Positions 1 to 8,792 of a DNA stretch of 37,753 nt are shown here, piece by piece. The position numbers and the translations under genes were made by a program. The notes beneath the pieces are model-generated. The model was not told the origin of the DNA and did no database searches. It saw only the letters and a program-made list of their open reading frames with translations. Position 1 is the stretch's first letter; each line of letters begins with the position of its first letter. Source of the stretch: Woeseiaceae bacterium (GTDB lineage: Bacteria > Pseudomonadota > Gammaproteobacteria > Steroidobacterales > Woeseiaceae); the NCBI GenBank assembly GCA_030066735.1, contig JASJBB010000038.1:1-37753 (forward strand), written 5' to 3'.

Positions 1-627
1 GACACCGCGCTGGTGGGCGAGAAGGCTCAGGATCTCGTCAGACACGCCGTCCGCGAAGTAGGTCTGTGACTGGTCATCGCTCCGCACGGTGAAGGGCAGG
101 ACCGCGATCGTGGGGGTTGATTCGATCTCCACCGGGGCTTCGGTTTCCGGCTCCGTCGAGCGTTCGGTGGTCGTCGAAACCCAGACAGCAAGCAGGCTGA
201 TAACGGCAATCGCAAGCAGTCCCTGGCCGAGCCTCGTGTAAGCCGCTTTGCGGAAACGGGCTGCTTCTGCCGCTGTATCCGGTGCGTCGGCCGGATCCGC
301 GGGCCGCGTCACGGGCAGCTCGAAAACGTAGCCGCGACGGGGAACGGTCCGGATGATCGCCTGCGATTCGTCACCCAGCGCCCTGCGAATGTCGGTCAGG
401 CACTGGGTCACGGCATCGTCCGTCACCACCGTAGCGCCCCAGATCGCGTCGTGCAGCTCGTCGCGGCTGACGACTTTGCCCTGCTGGTCGACCAGGTAGC
501 GGAGGACGTCGAATGCCTGTGGCCTGAGGCTGATTTCCTCGTCGGCTCGATACAGCGAAGCGCGGTCGACGTCCAGGATGAAGTCGCCGAACTCGTAGAC
601 GCGATGATCGCTGTAAGCCTTTGACAT
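1..627 (-). CDS. Winged-helix (CadC/ToxR-like) membrane transcriptional regulator, C-terminus beyond the left edge
   Basis: The frame is open from an ATG at 627 down to base 1, giving 209 residues with no stop, so the gene continues out of the window. Residues about 9-106 form an OmpR/PhoB-type winged-helix DNA-binding domain (SLRPQAFDVLRYL, VVSRDELHDAIWG, and the wing RTVPRRGYVF). A linker rich in Pro, Asp and Ala follows, then one hydrophobic segment at about 133-150. The next stretch begins TIAVLPF and FADGVSDEIL, which is typical of the TolB-like N-terminus seen in membrane regulators that usually continue into TPR repeats. The protein probably binds DNA in the cytoplasm and senses something through its periplasmic part. 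It is divergent from the secreted TPR-like gene at 843, a possible target. The ligand is unknown. The family call is confident. Confidence 0.88.
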   Translation of the reverse strand, partial: MSKAYSDHRVYEFGDFILDVDRASLYRADEEISLRPQAFDVLRYLVDQQGKVVSRDELHDAIWGATVVTDDAVTQCLTDIRRALGDESQAIIRTVPRRGYVFELPVTRPADPADAPDTAAEAARFRKAAYTRLGQGLLAIAVISLLAVWVSTTTERSTEPETEAPVEIESTPTIAVLPFTVRSDDQSQTYFADGVSDEILSLLAHQRGV

Positions 628-842
628 TACTCAGATAACTGCGCGCGTAGATCATGGCTTTCGCAGTTTTCTCAGCAAATTATCGCATGTTTTTCACCGC
701 AATTTCGGTACTTCGGCGCCCTCAGGACGGATGCTGATACTCGAGCCTTGGCGACCATCGCGGCATGGAAATCGACAGATTCCCGAAGGCCGCAAAGCCC
801 GCCAGGCCACCGACAGTTACTCGTCAATAACAGGAGGTCGTC

Positions 843-1355
843 ATGTTTAAAGCTATTAAGGTAATCATCCTTTCCGGTGCCCTGGTCATGGTTAACATCG
901 GTATCGCGTTCGGTGCTCACTGGGAGGCCGGCATGGACCAGAACGCGGCCATGTGCTTCGAGCAAACGGAGCAGGTCGCCAAAGGCGCTGATCCCGATAC
1001 GCTGAGCACGGTCAATTGCACGCGCGCCTTGAGATCGAAGACGCTCCCCAGGGAGCAACGATCCGCGGTTCTGTTTAACAAGGGGATCATCCAGAAGGCG
1101 CAGGGAGAGCTCGAGGCGGCGCAGCTGAGTTTCGAACGGGCAGTCAACCTGTCGAGAACGGTCGACAGGCGCAATCTCGCGCTGGCCGAGGTCGCCAGGG
1201 AACTCGGCGACTTTCGCGTTGCCCTGGAGCAATATGACTTGCTCGCCGAGTCAGCGTTTGTTGCTGGTTCTGAAGACGTGCGAGCAGCCGTGTTCGCGCG
1301 ACGCGAGGAGACGCTGCAACAGTTTGAAGCCAGCTTGCACGCAGCCGTCGAATAG
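843..1355 (+). CDS. Secreted TPR-like protein
   Basis: This 170-residue protein has an N-terminal hydrophobic export signal (residues about 5-24, likely cleaved after AFG or AFGA). The mature part is helical and TPR-like: AVLFNKGIIQKAQGELEAAQ is followed by a second repeat around LALAEVARELGDFRVALEQYD. The start is well supported by AGGAGG at 832-837, five bases before the ATG. It is probably a periplasmic scaffold; no enzyme motif is visible. It is divergent from the membrane regulator and is followed by a strong hairpin terminator, so it seems to be a single-gene transcript. Two Cys in the mature part (FEQ-side and VNC) could form a disulfide. Function unknown. Confidence 0.8.
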   Translation: MFKAIKVIILSGALVMVNIGIAFGAHWEAGMDQNAAMCFEQTEQVAKGADPDTLSTVNCTRALRSKTLPREQRSAVLFNKGIIQKAQGELEAAQLSFERAVNLSRTVDRRNLALAEVARELGDFRVALEQYDLLAESAFVAGSEDVRAAVFARREETLQQFEASLHAAVE

Positions 1356-1373
1356 CAGGGATTGCCCAGTCGC

Positions 1374-1402
1374 AAAGCCGCCCCCGGCCTGGGGGCGGCT
1401 TT
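1374..1402 (+). terminator. GC-rich hairpin terminator after the TPR-like gene
   Basis: A perfect 12-bp inverted repeat (AAAGCCGCCCCC and GGGGGCGGCTTT) has a 5-base loop GGCCT and starts 18 bases after the stop codon at 1353-1355. The A and T ends of the stem form a short U-run on either strand. No long T-tract follows, so it could be an intrinsic terminator or an mRNA 3' stabilising hairpin. Confidence 0.75.
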
Positions 1403-1520
1403 GCTCGAGCGCCTCGTTCGAATGCCCTCCGCTTTACTGCTACAGTAGAACAACAACAAGAACTGCTTGCCCTGACGCTCGCACCACGCAACCGGCGTCA
1501 CAATCAAATGGAGGCAACCG

Positions 1521-1997
1521 ATGAAAAAATTCCTGCTATGCCTGGCCGTGTGCCTGGCTATACCCGTGTCCTTTGCCGATCAACATGGCGATGACGAACT
1601 GGATTACGGCGATCACACCTCCGTTACGCTCATGGTCAAAGCCTGGGACATGCTGGGCGAGGGCAAATATGAGGCGGCCATCAAGTACACCGAAAAATGC
1701 GCCGAGCTTTACGAAGAACAGGCAAGGGAAATGCAAGCATCGCTGAGCGCGAAAGCGGCGCCAGACAAGGTGAACGACTACTGGGCGCTCAATGACGTTG
1801 GAACTTGTTATTTCATTCGCGGCGAGGCCCTGGCCAAGTTGCGCCAGTACGAAGAAGCGATAGCCGCTTACAAAGTCGTCCGGGACGAGCTTAGATATGC
1901 ACAGGCCTGGGACCCGAAAGGCTGGCACTGGTCGCCGTCCGACGCCGCCTACCCGAAGGTCGAGATGCTCGAGGCCAAGGTCAAAGACGACTTTTAG
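1521..1997 (+). CDS. Secreted TPR-like protein beside the glycoside hydrolase
   Basis: This 158-residue protein has a clear signal peptide (MKKFLLCLAVCLAIPVSFA, likely cleaved before DQH). GGAGG at 1510-1514 sets the ATG start. Two helical TPR-like units are visible: MLGEGKYEAAIKYTEKCAELYEE, given here by its ends only (about residues 44-66), and about residues 96-120 with EALAKLRQYEEAIAAYK. Between them lies DYWALNDVGTCYF. The C-terminal stretch WDPKGWHWSP is rich in Trp. It ends nine bases before the lipoprotein glycoside hydrolase gene, so the two are probably co-transcribed and may act together at the outer membrane or in the periplasm. The precise role is unknown. Confidence 0.8.
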   Translation: MKKFLLCLAVCLAIPVSFADQHGDDELDYGDHTSVTLMVKAWDMLGEGKYEAAIKYTEKCAELYEEQAREMQASLSAKAAPDKVNDYWALNDVGTCYFIRGEALAKLRQYEEAIAAYKVVRDELRYAQAWDPKGWHWSPSDAAYPKVEMLEAKVKDDF

Positions 1998-2006
1998 CTC
2001 GAATCG

Positions 2007-3344
2007 ATGCTCCGAAAATCTGTAGGTTTATTCGTCGCCTTGCTGCTGAGCGCGTGCGCGGGCAGCTCGCCCAGTGACGCCGACTGGGCACCGGGCTCGA
2101 GGGTAGAACTGGTCTCGAAGGACGACGGCACCTTCGAGCTATTGCGCAATGGTGAGCCGTATTTCGTCAAGGGCGCCGGCACGGGAACCGGCGACGCCCA
2201 GGTCCCGGGCGATCTCGAGACACTGGCCGCGTCCGGCGGCAATTCGATCCGTACCTGGGGCATCGACCAACTCGATGAACAGGTCGATGGCAAGCCCCTG
2301 CTCGATCGCGCGCATGAGCTGGGCATTTCGGTCATGGTCGGGTTCTGGGTACAGCACCCTCGCCACGGCTTCGACTACGGCGACCACCAAAGCATCGAAG
2401 TGCAGCGGTCAAAGCTGCGCGAGGCCGTCGTCAAGTATCGCGATCACCCGGCGCTCCTCGTCTGGGGGCTTGGCAACGAGATGGAGGCCTTCGTGCCCGG
2501 TGAGATCGACGTCCGCATCTGGCAGGAGCTCAATCACCTGGCAGGCATCATTAAGGACCTCGACCCATACCACCCGGTCGCCACGGTCGTCGCCGATGTC
2601 AATTCGTCTGCGATAGAAGGCATCATGACCCACTATCCGAACCTCGATATCCTGGGAGTGAACGCGTACGGCGGCGCGGGCACCGTCGGCATGCGCCTGC
2701 GCGACTCCGGCTGGACCGGTCCTTACTTGCTCGGCGAATACGGCGTGCAGGGATCCTGGGAGGTGCCTACGACATCGTGGGGCGCGCCGATAGAAGGCGA
2801 TCCCAGCACGAAGGCGCTGGAGACGTACGTCACTTACAAGACAGATCGCGACAGCAACATGGGTCGGACGCTCGGTTCTTACGTGTTCTTCTGGGGTCAC
2901 AAGCAGGAAGCGACGGAGACCTGGTTCGGTATGTTCTCGCCATCCGGTGAGAAAGGGCCGCGCGTAGATGCCATGGCCTACGCCTGGTCGGGCGCATGGC
3001 CGGCGAATCGCGCACCCAAACTGGAATCGCTCGAATCGTCATTGGCCCTGGAGAGGGTCGCGGCGGGCACAACGTCAGAGGCCACCGTTGACTGCGTTGA
3101 TCGCGAAGGAGACGACCTGACTTACACCTGGGATGTTCGTGCCGAGAGTACCGATCGAAGGTTAGGCGGCGATCCTGAAGCAGCACCACCATCTTTTCCC
3201 GAAGCCATACAGGAAGGGCACGGCACGGCGCGAGTCGTAATCAACGCGCCCGACGAGCCCGGCCCCTACCGGGTTTTTGTTACGTGCAGGGACGGCAAGG
3301 GTGGTGCGACGACTCACAACGTACCGTTTTTTGTCACCGACTAG
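2007..3344 (+). CDS. Lipoprotein glycoside hydrolase (GH2/GH5-like TIM barrel) with C-terminal Ig-like domain
   Basis: This 445-residue protein has a lipoprotein signal (lipobox LLSAC, Cys17), so it should be anchored to a membrane facing the periplasm or outside. Residues about 30-335 resemble a clan-A (beta/alpha)8 glycosidase. VWGLGNE puts the acid/base at Glu158, and YLLGEYG puts a candidate nucleophile at Glu244. Upstream sequence such as GGNSIRTWGIDQLDE and HPRHGFDYGDH is also typical of such barrels. Residues about 336-445 look like an Ig/PKD-like beta domain (ATVDCVDREGDDLTYTWDV, VFVTCRDGKGG) with a likely disulfide. The enzyme probably cleaves or remodels a beta-glucan-like polysaccharide, but the substrate cannot be read from sequence. 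It lies just downstream of a secreted TPR-like gene. Confidence 0.82.
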   Translation: MLRKSVGLFVALLLSACAGSSPSDADWAPGSRVELVSKDDGTFELLRNGEPYFVKGAGTGTGDAQVPGDLETLAASGGNSIRTWGIDQLDEQVDGKPLLDRAHELGISVMVGFWVQHPRHGFDYGDHQSIEVQRSKLREAVVKYRDHPALLVWGLGNEMEAFVPGEIDVRIWQELNHLAGIIKDLDPYHPVATVVADVNSSAIEGIMTHYPNLDILGVNAYGGAGTVGMRLRDSGWTGPYLLGEYGVQGSWEVPTTSWGAPIEGDPSTKALETYVTYKTDRDSNMGRTLGSYVFFWGHKQEATETWFGMFSPSGEKGPRVDAMAYAWSGAWPANRAPKLESLESSLALERVAAGTTSEATVDCVDREGDDLTYTWDVRAESTDRRLGGDPEAAPPSFPEAIQEGHGTARVVINAPDEPGPYRVFVTCRDGKGGATTHNVPFFVTD

Positions 3345-3364
3345 TTGCAGGGATTCCACGCCAG

Positions 3365-3889
3365 ATGGTCGCACGGCAAATCGGAATTGTACTCTGTAGA
3401 GTAGGTGCAGCAGTCCTGACCGTGCAGGCCATACGATCGCTCGGCTATACGTTGCCGAGTCTTTTCTACGGCGACGGCCAGTTCCTGTCCGAGGCACTGG
3501 CATTTATTCTGCTGTCAGCACTACCGGGTCTGGCTGCTATAGGGCTGTGGATATTTGCTGACCGGATTTGCAGCATCGTGGATTCGGATGAACCCACCCC
3601 GGAAGTGGGGGCCCTGACTGCTATCGATATAACTCGAATAGGAACTGCTCTTATTGGCATGTACCTCGCGATATCGGCTGTCGTCAATGGCGTCTTCATC
3701 GAAGTGTCAAACCTGGCACAGCCTGATCTCGGCGCCGAGCAGCAGGCGATGATGGACGAGAATGCCGCGAGAATTATCGGAATTCGAGTTTCCTATGTCG
3801 TTCAGTTCGCAATCGGAATCGCGCTGCTATTGGGACGGCACCGAATCTCCGCAATCCTCGGCAAATCTGCTGACGAAGCAGCACCGTGA
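3365..3889 (+). CDS. Small integral membrane protein, family not recognised
   Basis: The 174-residue call uses the ATG at 3365; the frame is open further upstream but that part is hydrophilic and overlaps the preceding gene. Four hydrophobic segments are visible, around residues 7-24, 38-62, 88-112 and 141-160 (for example LAFILLSALPGLAAIGLWIFA and VVQFAIGIALLLG). A short Asp/Glu-rich loop (SDEPTPEVG) separates the second and third. There are no catalytic or transport motifs. It begins 20 bases after the glycoside hydrolase stop and may share its transcript. No function can be assigned. Confidence 0.6.
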   Translation: MVARQIGIVLCRVGAAVLTVQAIRSLGYTLPSLFYGDGQFLSEALAFILLSALPGLAAIGLWIFADRICSIVDSDEPTPEVGALTAIDITRIGTALIGMYLAISAVVNGVFIEVSNLAQPDLGAEQQAMMDENAARIIGIRVSYVVQFAIGIALLLGRHRISAILGKSADEAAP

Positions 3890-3897
3890 AACCCCAC

Positions 3898-3911
3898 CAG
3901 TAGATCTACTG
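3898..3911. promoter_or_regulatory. 14-bp perfect palindrome
   Basis: CAGTAGATCTACTG is a perfect palindrome nine bases after the membrane-protein stop and about 115 bases before the next gene. It could be an operator or a chance palindrome. No T-run follows, so it is a poor terminator candidate. Confidence 0.3.
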
Positions 3912-4026
3912 TAAATGTCTCATCGCGCAGCGCGTCGCCTGTGCAGGCAAGTTACCGCGTATACTCTGGCGTTCAGGCGCAGCGAATGGCTGTGCTGAAG
4001 ACTAACTAACAACAAAGGGGACTAGA

Positions 4027-4809
4027 ATGAAAAGATTGCTTTGTGCATTGGCTTCGGGCGCTTTGATGATGCCTTTGGGTATCGTGCTTGCTGATGGCCA
4101 TGAAGGGGAGGCGGAAGAACCAAACGTCGCGTCACCGATTGAAATGTATGCCTGCACGTACAACGAAGGAATGGGTCCTGCCGACCTGGATGATGCCACT
4201 GACAAGTTCAATGACTGGGCTGACGACCAGGGCATTGATGACTACTCGGCATGGACGCTGGTGCCGTTCTATTCCAGCCCGGACCAGCAGTTTGACGTTC
4301 TCTGGTTGGGTGCTTCGGAAAAAGCGAAAGCGTTGGGTCGAGTACAGGATGTGTGGCTCGCGACCGGTAGCGAGCAGGCGGAGGTGTTTGCGGAAGTCAT
4401 GAACTGCGATGCGCATGTGGCATTCGCCGCGCTGCGAATGAAAGCACCACCGGAGAATGACGACGATTCCGGATCGTTCGTCGCCACATTCTCGGACTGC
4501 AATGTTGCCGATGGCATGACGTTCGATGATCTCTACATGCCGATGATCGAATGGGGTGAATACGAGGCGGAGAACGGCTCCACGGCGGGCCACTGGGTGT
4601 TCTTCCCGTCTTTCGGCGGCGGCAATGAAGATTTTGACTTCAAATGGGTCTCGACCGCCGACAACTTCGAGAGCCTCGGCGCCGACTGGGACCACTTCAA
4701 TGAAAGCGGTTGGCAAAAAGCCAACGAGTTGTTCCAGGGCAAGCTGAGCTGCGATTCGGCTCGCGCCTATGTTGTGACGCAACGGCGTGAGTCAGCAGAC
4801 GACGAGTAG
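4027..4809 (+). CDS. Secreted acidic protein with two similar halves, unknown function
   Basis: This 260-residue protein has a signal peptide ending near VLADGHE. AAGGGGA just upstream supports the ATG at 4027. The mature protein is acidic and appears duplicated. The first half (about 38-139) carries ACTYNEGMG, WTLVPFYSS, FDVLWLGASE and VFAEVMNCDAHVAFAALR. The second half (about 148-252) carries TFSDCNVADGM, HWVFFPSFGG, FDFKWVSTAD and NELFQGKLSCDSARAYVV. The order of motifs (Cys, Trp-x-Phe strand, FD-x-x-W strand, helix, then Cys) matches across halves, suggesting two ferredoxin-like (dimeric alpha/beta barrel) units each with a Cys pair. It is transcribed alone and ends at a strong terminator. 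Function unknown. Confidence 0.75.
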   Translation: MKRLLCALASGALMMPLGIVLADGHEGEAEEPNVASPIEMYACTYNEGMGPADLDDATDKFNDWADDQGIDDYSAWTLVPFYSSPDQQFDVLWLGASEKAKALGRVQDVWLATGSEQAEVFAEVMNCDAHVAFAALRMKAPPENDDDSGSFVATFSDCNVADGMTFDDLYMPMIEWGEYEAENGSTAGHWVFFPSFGGGNEDFDFKWVSTADNFESLGADWDHFNESGWQKANELFQGKLSCDSARAYVVTQRRESADDE

Positions 4810-4836
4810 TCTTCTGTCGCGCAGTGATTAACGAGG

Positions 4837-4867
4837 TGCGGCCGTCAGATGACGGCCGCATTTTTTT
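4837..4867 (+). terminator. Intrinsic terminator after the duplicated secreted protein
   Basis: A perfect 10-bp stem (TGCGGCCGTC and GACGGCCGCA) has a 4-base loop AGAT and is followed directly by seven T residues (4861-4867). It is a textbook Rho-independent terminator. The last Ts overlap the stop codon of the convergent mini-HupE gene (4866-4868). Confidence 0.93.
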
Positions 4868-5051
4868 AGGCTCGTTTCTTCCGGCTCTTGAACCACGCCA
4901 CGCCGATCGCAATGACCAGCAGCGTCAGCGGCAGGTGATGTAGGCCGAGCAGCTGGTGCCAGGCCGCTGTGAACAAACCGCCGGCCGGGTCTAGCGTGTG
5001 CGCCTGCGCCACGGGTGCGGCCAGGATGGTTAGTGCGAGTAAACGTTTCAT
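4866..5051 (-). CDS. 61-residue mini-HupE-like membrane protein
   Basis: A signal-like N-terminus (MKRLLALTILAAPVAQA) is followed by AHTLDPAGGLFTAAWHQLLG and then LHHLPLTLLVIAIGVAWF, ending in a basic tail KSRKKRA. The motif H-Q-L-L-G-L-H-H resembles the HX4DH metal-binding motif of HupE/UreJ nickel permeases, here with His in place of Asp. Full HupE proteins are about 190-200 residues; this one keeps only the first helices and stops. GGGGA upstream supports the start at 5051, ten bases after the hynL stop, so it is the last gene of the hydrogenase operon. A role in nickel handling or as a small hydrogenase membrane partner is inferred. The stop overlaps the convergent terminator's T-run. Confidence 0.7.
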   Translation of the reverse strand: MKRLLALTILAAPVAQAHTLDPAGGLFTAAWHQLLGLHHLPLTLLVIAIGVAWFKSRKKRA

Positions 5052-5060
5052 GGCGTTCCC

Positions 5061-6779
<1,719 letters not shown>

Positions 6780-6796
6780 GACGATTCCTACCTGTG

Positions 6797-8131
6797 TTAG
6801 TCAGCCATGTGGGCTGCAACGGTCTCAACTAAACTTGTTATCGGTGTGTCCCATTCGACCTTTTCGGCTCCAATGAGCAGGTTGTAACGGCAGCTTGCGC
6901 AAGCGGTCACAACCTCGTCGGCGCCGGCGTCTTCGAACTGGTGCCGCTTGAGGTCAAAGACCTTGTGGCGCAGCTTCGAGCCGGTGCTCAGGACGTACTC
7001 GCCGCAGCCACCGCCGCAGCAGTAGTCCTCGCGGCCGTGGACCTCGGTCTCCCGAATCTCGTACCCCATCGATTCCAGGATACGGCGAGGTTGCTCCAGG
7101 ATGCCGCCCTTGCGGCTCAGACGGCACGGATCCTGGTAACTCACCGAGGAGCCGTTGGCCTGCTGCTTCAGTTCCAGCCGGCCATCGGCCTGTGCCTGTG
7201 CGACGACCTCCAGGATCGAATAGACATCGAAGGGCAACCGCTCACCCATCGTGTTGGCGCCAAGCCAGCGCAGCGTCTGGTAGCCATGGCCGGTCTCACC
7301 AACGACCACAGTCTTGATGCCTTGCTCCCTGGCTTTTTCCACAATACGAGCTGTCGCCGTCCGCAGCGCCTTCGTGTCGCCGGCCACGTAGCCGAGATTG
7401 GCGGCCTCGAAGGCGTCCGTATACATCGTCCAGTTGGCGCCGATCTTGTTGAGGATCTTCGCGTTGGCGGCCAGCGCCGTCGGGAACAGGCGCAGTTCGG
7501 TGACGGTCGTCAGCAGCATGGTGTCGGCGCCGTCCTTGTCGAGCGGTATGTCGGCGCCCTGGTCGTTCAGGGTTGCAACGACATTGCGCAGGTACTCACC
7601 GTCGACGCCAACGATCGAGTTCTTGTCGCGCTGCTCGTTCTTGAGCCTCTGCAATCGCGGCGGCATGAGGTCGGCGGCGCCGATGCCTTCCCGGACGATC
7701 CGGATTAGCGACGACACGTTGACGCCCATCGGGCAGATCATGTCGCAGCGGGCGCAGCCGGTGCACGCGTCGAATACGTAGTGGCGCCATTCGCGCAGGT
7801 CGTCGATGGTTATGTCGGGTGTGAACGGCTTGTAGAGCCATCGCATCGGGCTGAGCCTGCGGCGATAGAGTCGCCTCAACAGCCGGTACTTATGAACCGG
7901 CGCGTACTTCTCGTTTTGCGTAGTCAGGTAAAACGGGCAGGCCTCGGCGCACATGCCGCAGTGAATGCAGGTGTCGAGGTCCACGGCCTTGCGGCCGTCC
8001 AGTTTTCTCAGGAACGCCTGCTTGGCGCGTTCTACGCGTTCGTCATCCGACAATCCCTTGCGTTCGATCGTAGGTTCGATCTGCTCCAGCGCGGCTTCCA
8101 TTTCCAGCGCGCGGGTTGTCTGTGAGTTCAT
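6797..8131 (-). CDS. isp2: Isp2: heterodisulfide-reductase-like Fe-S subunit of the hydrogenase
   Basis: This 444-residue protein carries two CxxCxxCxxxCP motifs that bind [4Fe-4S] clusters: Cys55/58/61/65 (CIHCGMCAEACP) and Cys123/126/129/133 (CTGCARCDMICP). The C-terminal CCG domain has CCGGGCG at 371-377 and CASC at 411-414, as in HdrD, GlpC and DsrK. It contains one recognisable CCG domain rather than the two of HdrD. It has no membrane segments or signal, so it is probably a cytoplasmic electron-transfer partner docking on Isp1. It starts with an ATGA overlap on the isp1 stop. In Thiocapsa HynSL, Isp1 and Isp2 pass electrons between the hydrogenase and the quinone or thiol pool; that role is inferred here from family and order. 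Confidence 0.93.
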   Translation of the reverse strand: MNSQTTRALEMEAALEQIEPTIERKGLSDDERVERAKQAFLRKLDGRKAVDLDTCIHCGMCAEACPFYLTTQNEKYAPVHKYRLLRRLYRRRLSPMRWLYKPFTPDITIDDLREWRHYVFDACTGCARCDMICPMGVNVSSLIRIVREGIGAADLMPPRLQRLKNEQRDKNSIVGVDGEYLRNVVATLNDQGADIPLDKDGADTMLLTTVTELRLFPTALAANAKILNKIGANWTMYTDAFEAANLGYVAGDTKALRTATARIVEKAREQGIKTVVVGETGHGYQTLRWLGANTMGERLPFDVYSILEVVAQAQADGRLELKQQANGSSVSYQDPCRLSRKGGILEQPRRILESMGYEIRETEVHGREDYCCGGGCGEYVLSTGSKLRHKVFDLKRHQFEDAGADEVVTACASCRYNLLIGAEKVEWDTPITSLVETVAAHMAD

Positions 8132-8790
8132 GCTTTGATCCCCCTGTGGCCGAAGAACGTGCCGGTCTGGTAGCGGGCCGGGAACGTCATGAACGCGTGC
8201 ATCAGCTTGCTGAACGGGTACCAGATCAGCATGAGTTCCACACTCAGAAGATGCAGGGCAAGCATCGTTTCGTATCGCAGGCCGATGTGAGCAAACGCTG
8301 CGAGACCGGTGATCAGCGGCAGCAGCACGACTGCGATGCTGATGTAGTCATCGGCGGTCGATATCAGCCGCTGTACCGGGTGAGTTGCGCGCCGTATCAG
8401 CAGCGCGATCAGCAACGCGGTCGCGACGGCGCCCGAGAACAGGATGATCGTGTTCGGCAGGTGCGGCCACGAGAAGCCCAGGATCGACTCGAAGAACAGG
8501 ATGTGCGGCGCGAAGAACAGCACTGAAACGAACAGGGCGAGATGCCACGCATACCCGGAGATATGCTGGAACCGGATCTTCTCTTCGAACGCTTCGGCCG
8601 GTGTAGACCGGGTCAGGATGGCGCGCAAGCCGCTGCGAATGTAGTTCGTGCGACGGGCTTTCGAGAGGTCCTTGTTGCCGAGCAGGTACATGGCGCCGAC
8701 AATCCGCCAGACGACGCCGAGGCAGAAGATCCACAGGGCCCATTGCAGCCCGGGGCCGCGGGCAAAATCGAGAAGGGTCATGTTTTCCAT
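8128..8790 (-). CDS. isp1: Isp1: NarI-like membrane cytochrome b subunit of the hydrogenase
   Basis: This 220-residue membrane protein has about five hydrophobic segments. It resembles the nitrate reductase gamma subunit (NarI/DsrM type). Candidate heme b ligands are His76 and His83 (HISGYAWH) and His180 and His198; the 18-residue spacing of the last pair matches that of the NarI C-terminal His pair. It should anchor the periplasmic HynSL dimer and carry electrons across the membrane to quinone or to Isp2. It starts two bases after the hynS stop and ends in an ATGA overlap with isp2, so expression is tightly coupled. Confidence 0.92.
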   Translation of the reverse strand: MENMTLLDFARGPGLQWALWIFCLGVVWRIVGAMYLLGNKDLSKARRTNYIRSGLRAILTRSTPAEAFEEKIRFQHISGYAWHLALFVSVLFFAPHILFFESILGFSWPHLPNTIILFSGAVATALLIALLIRRATHPVQRLISTADDYISIAVVLLPLITGLAAFAHIGLRYETMLALHLLSVELMLIWYPFSKLMHAFMTFPARYQTGTFFGHRGIKA

Positions 8791-8792
8791 GA

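Noticed and set aside
1219..1524. Plus-strand open frame between the two TPR-like genes
   Set aside because: It crosses the terminator hairpin, overlaps both neighbours, and its product is low-complexity with no ribosome site.
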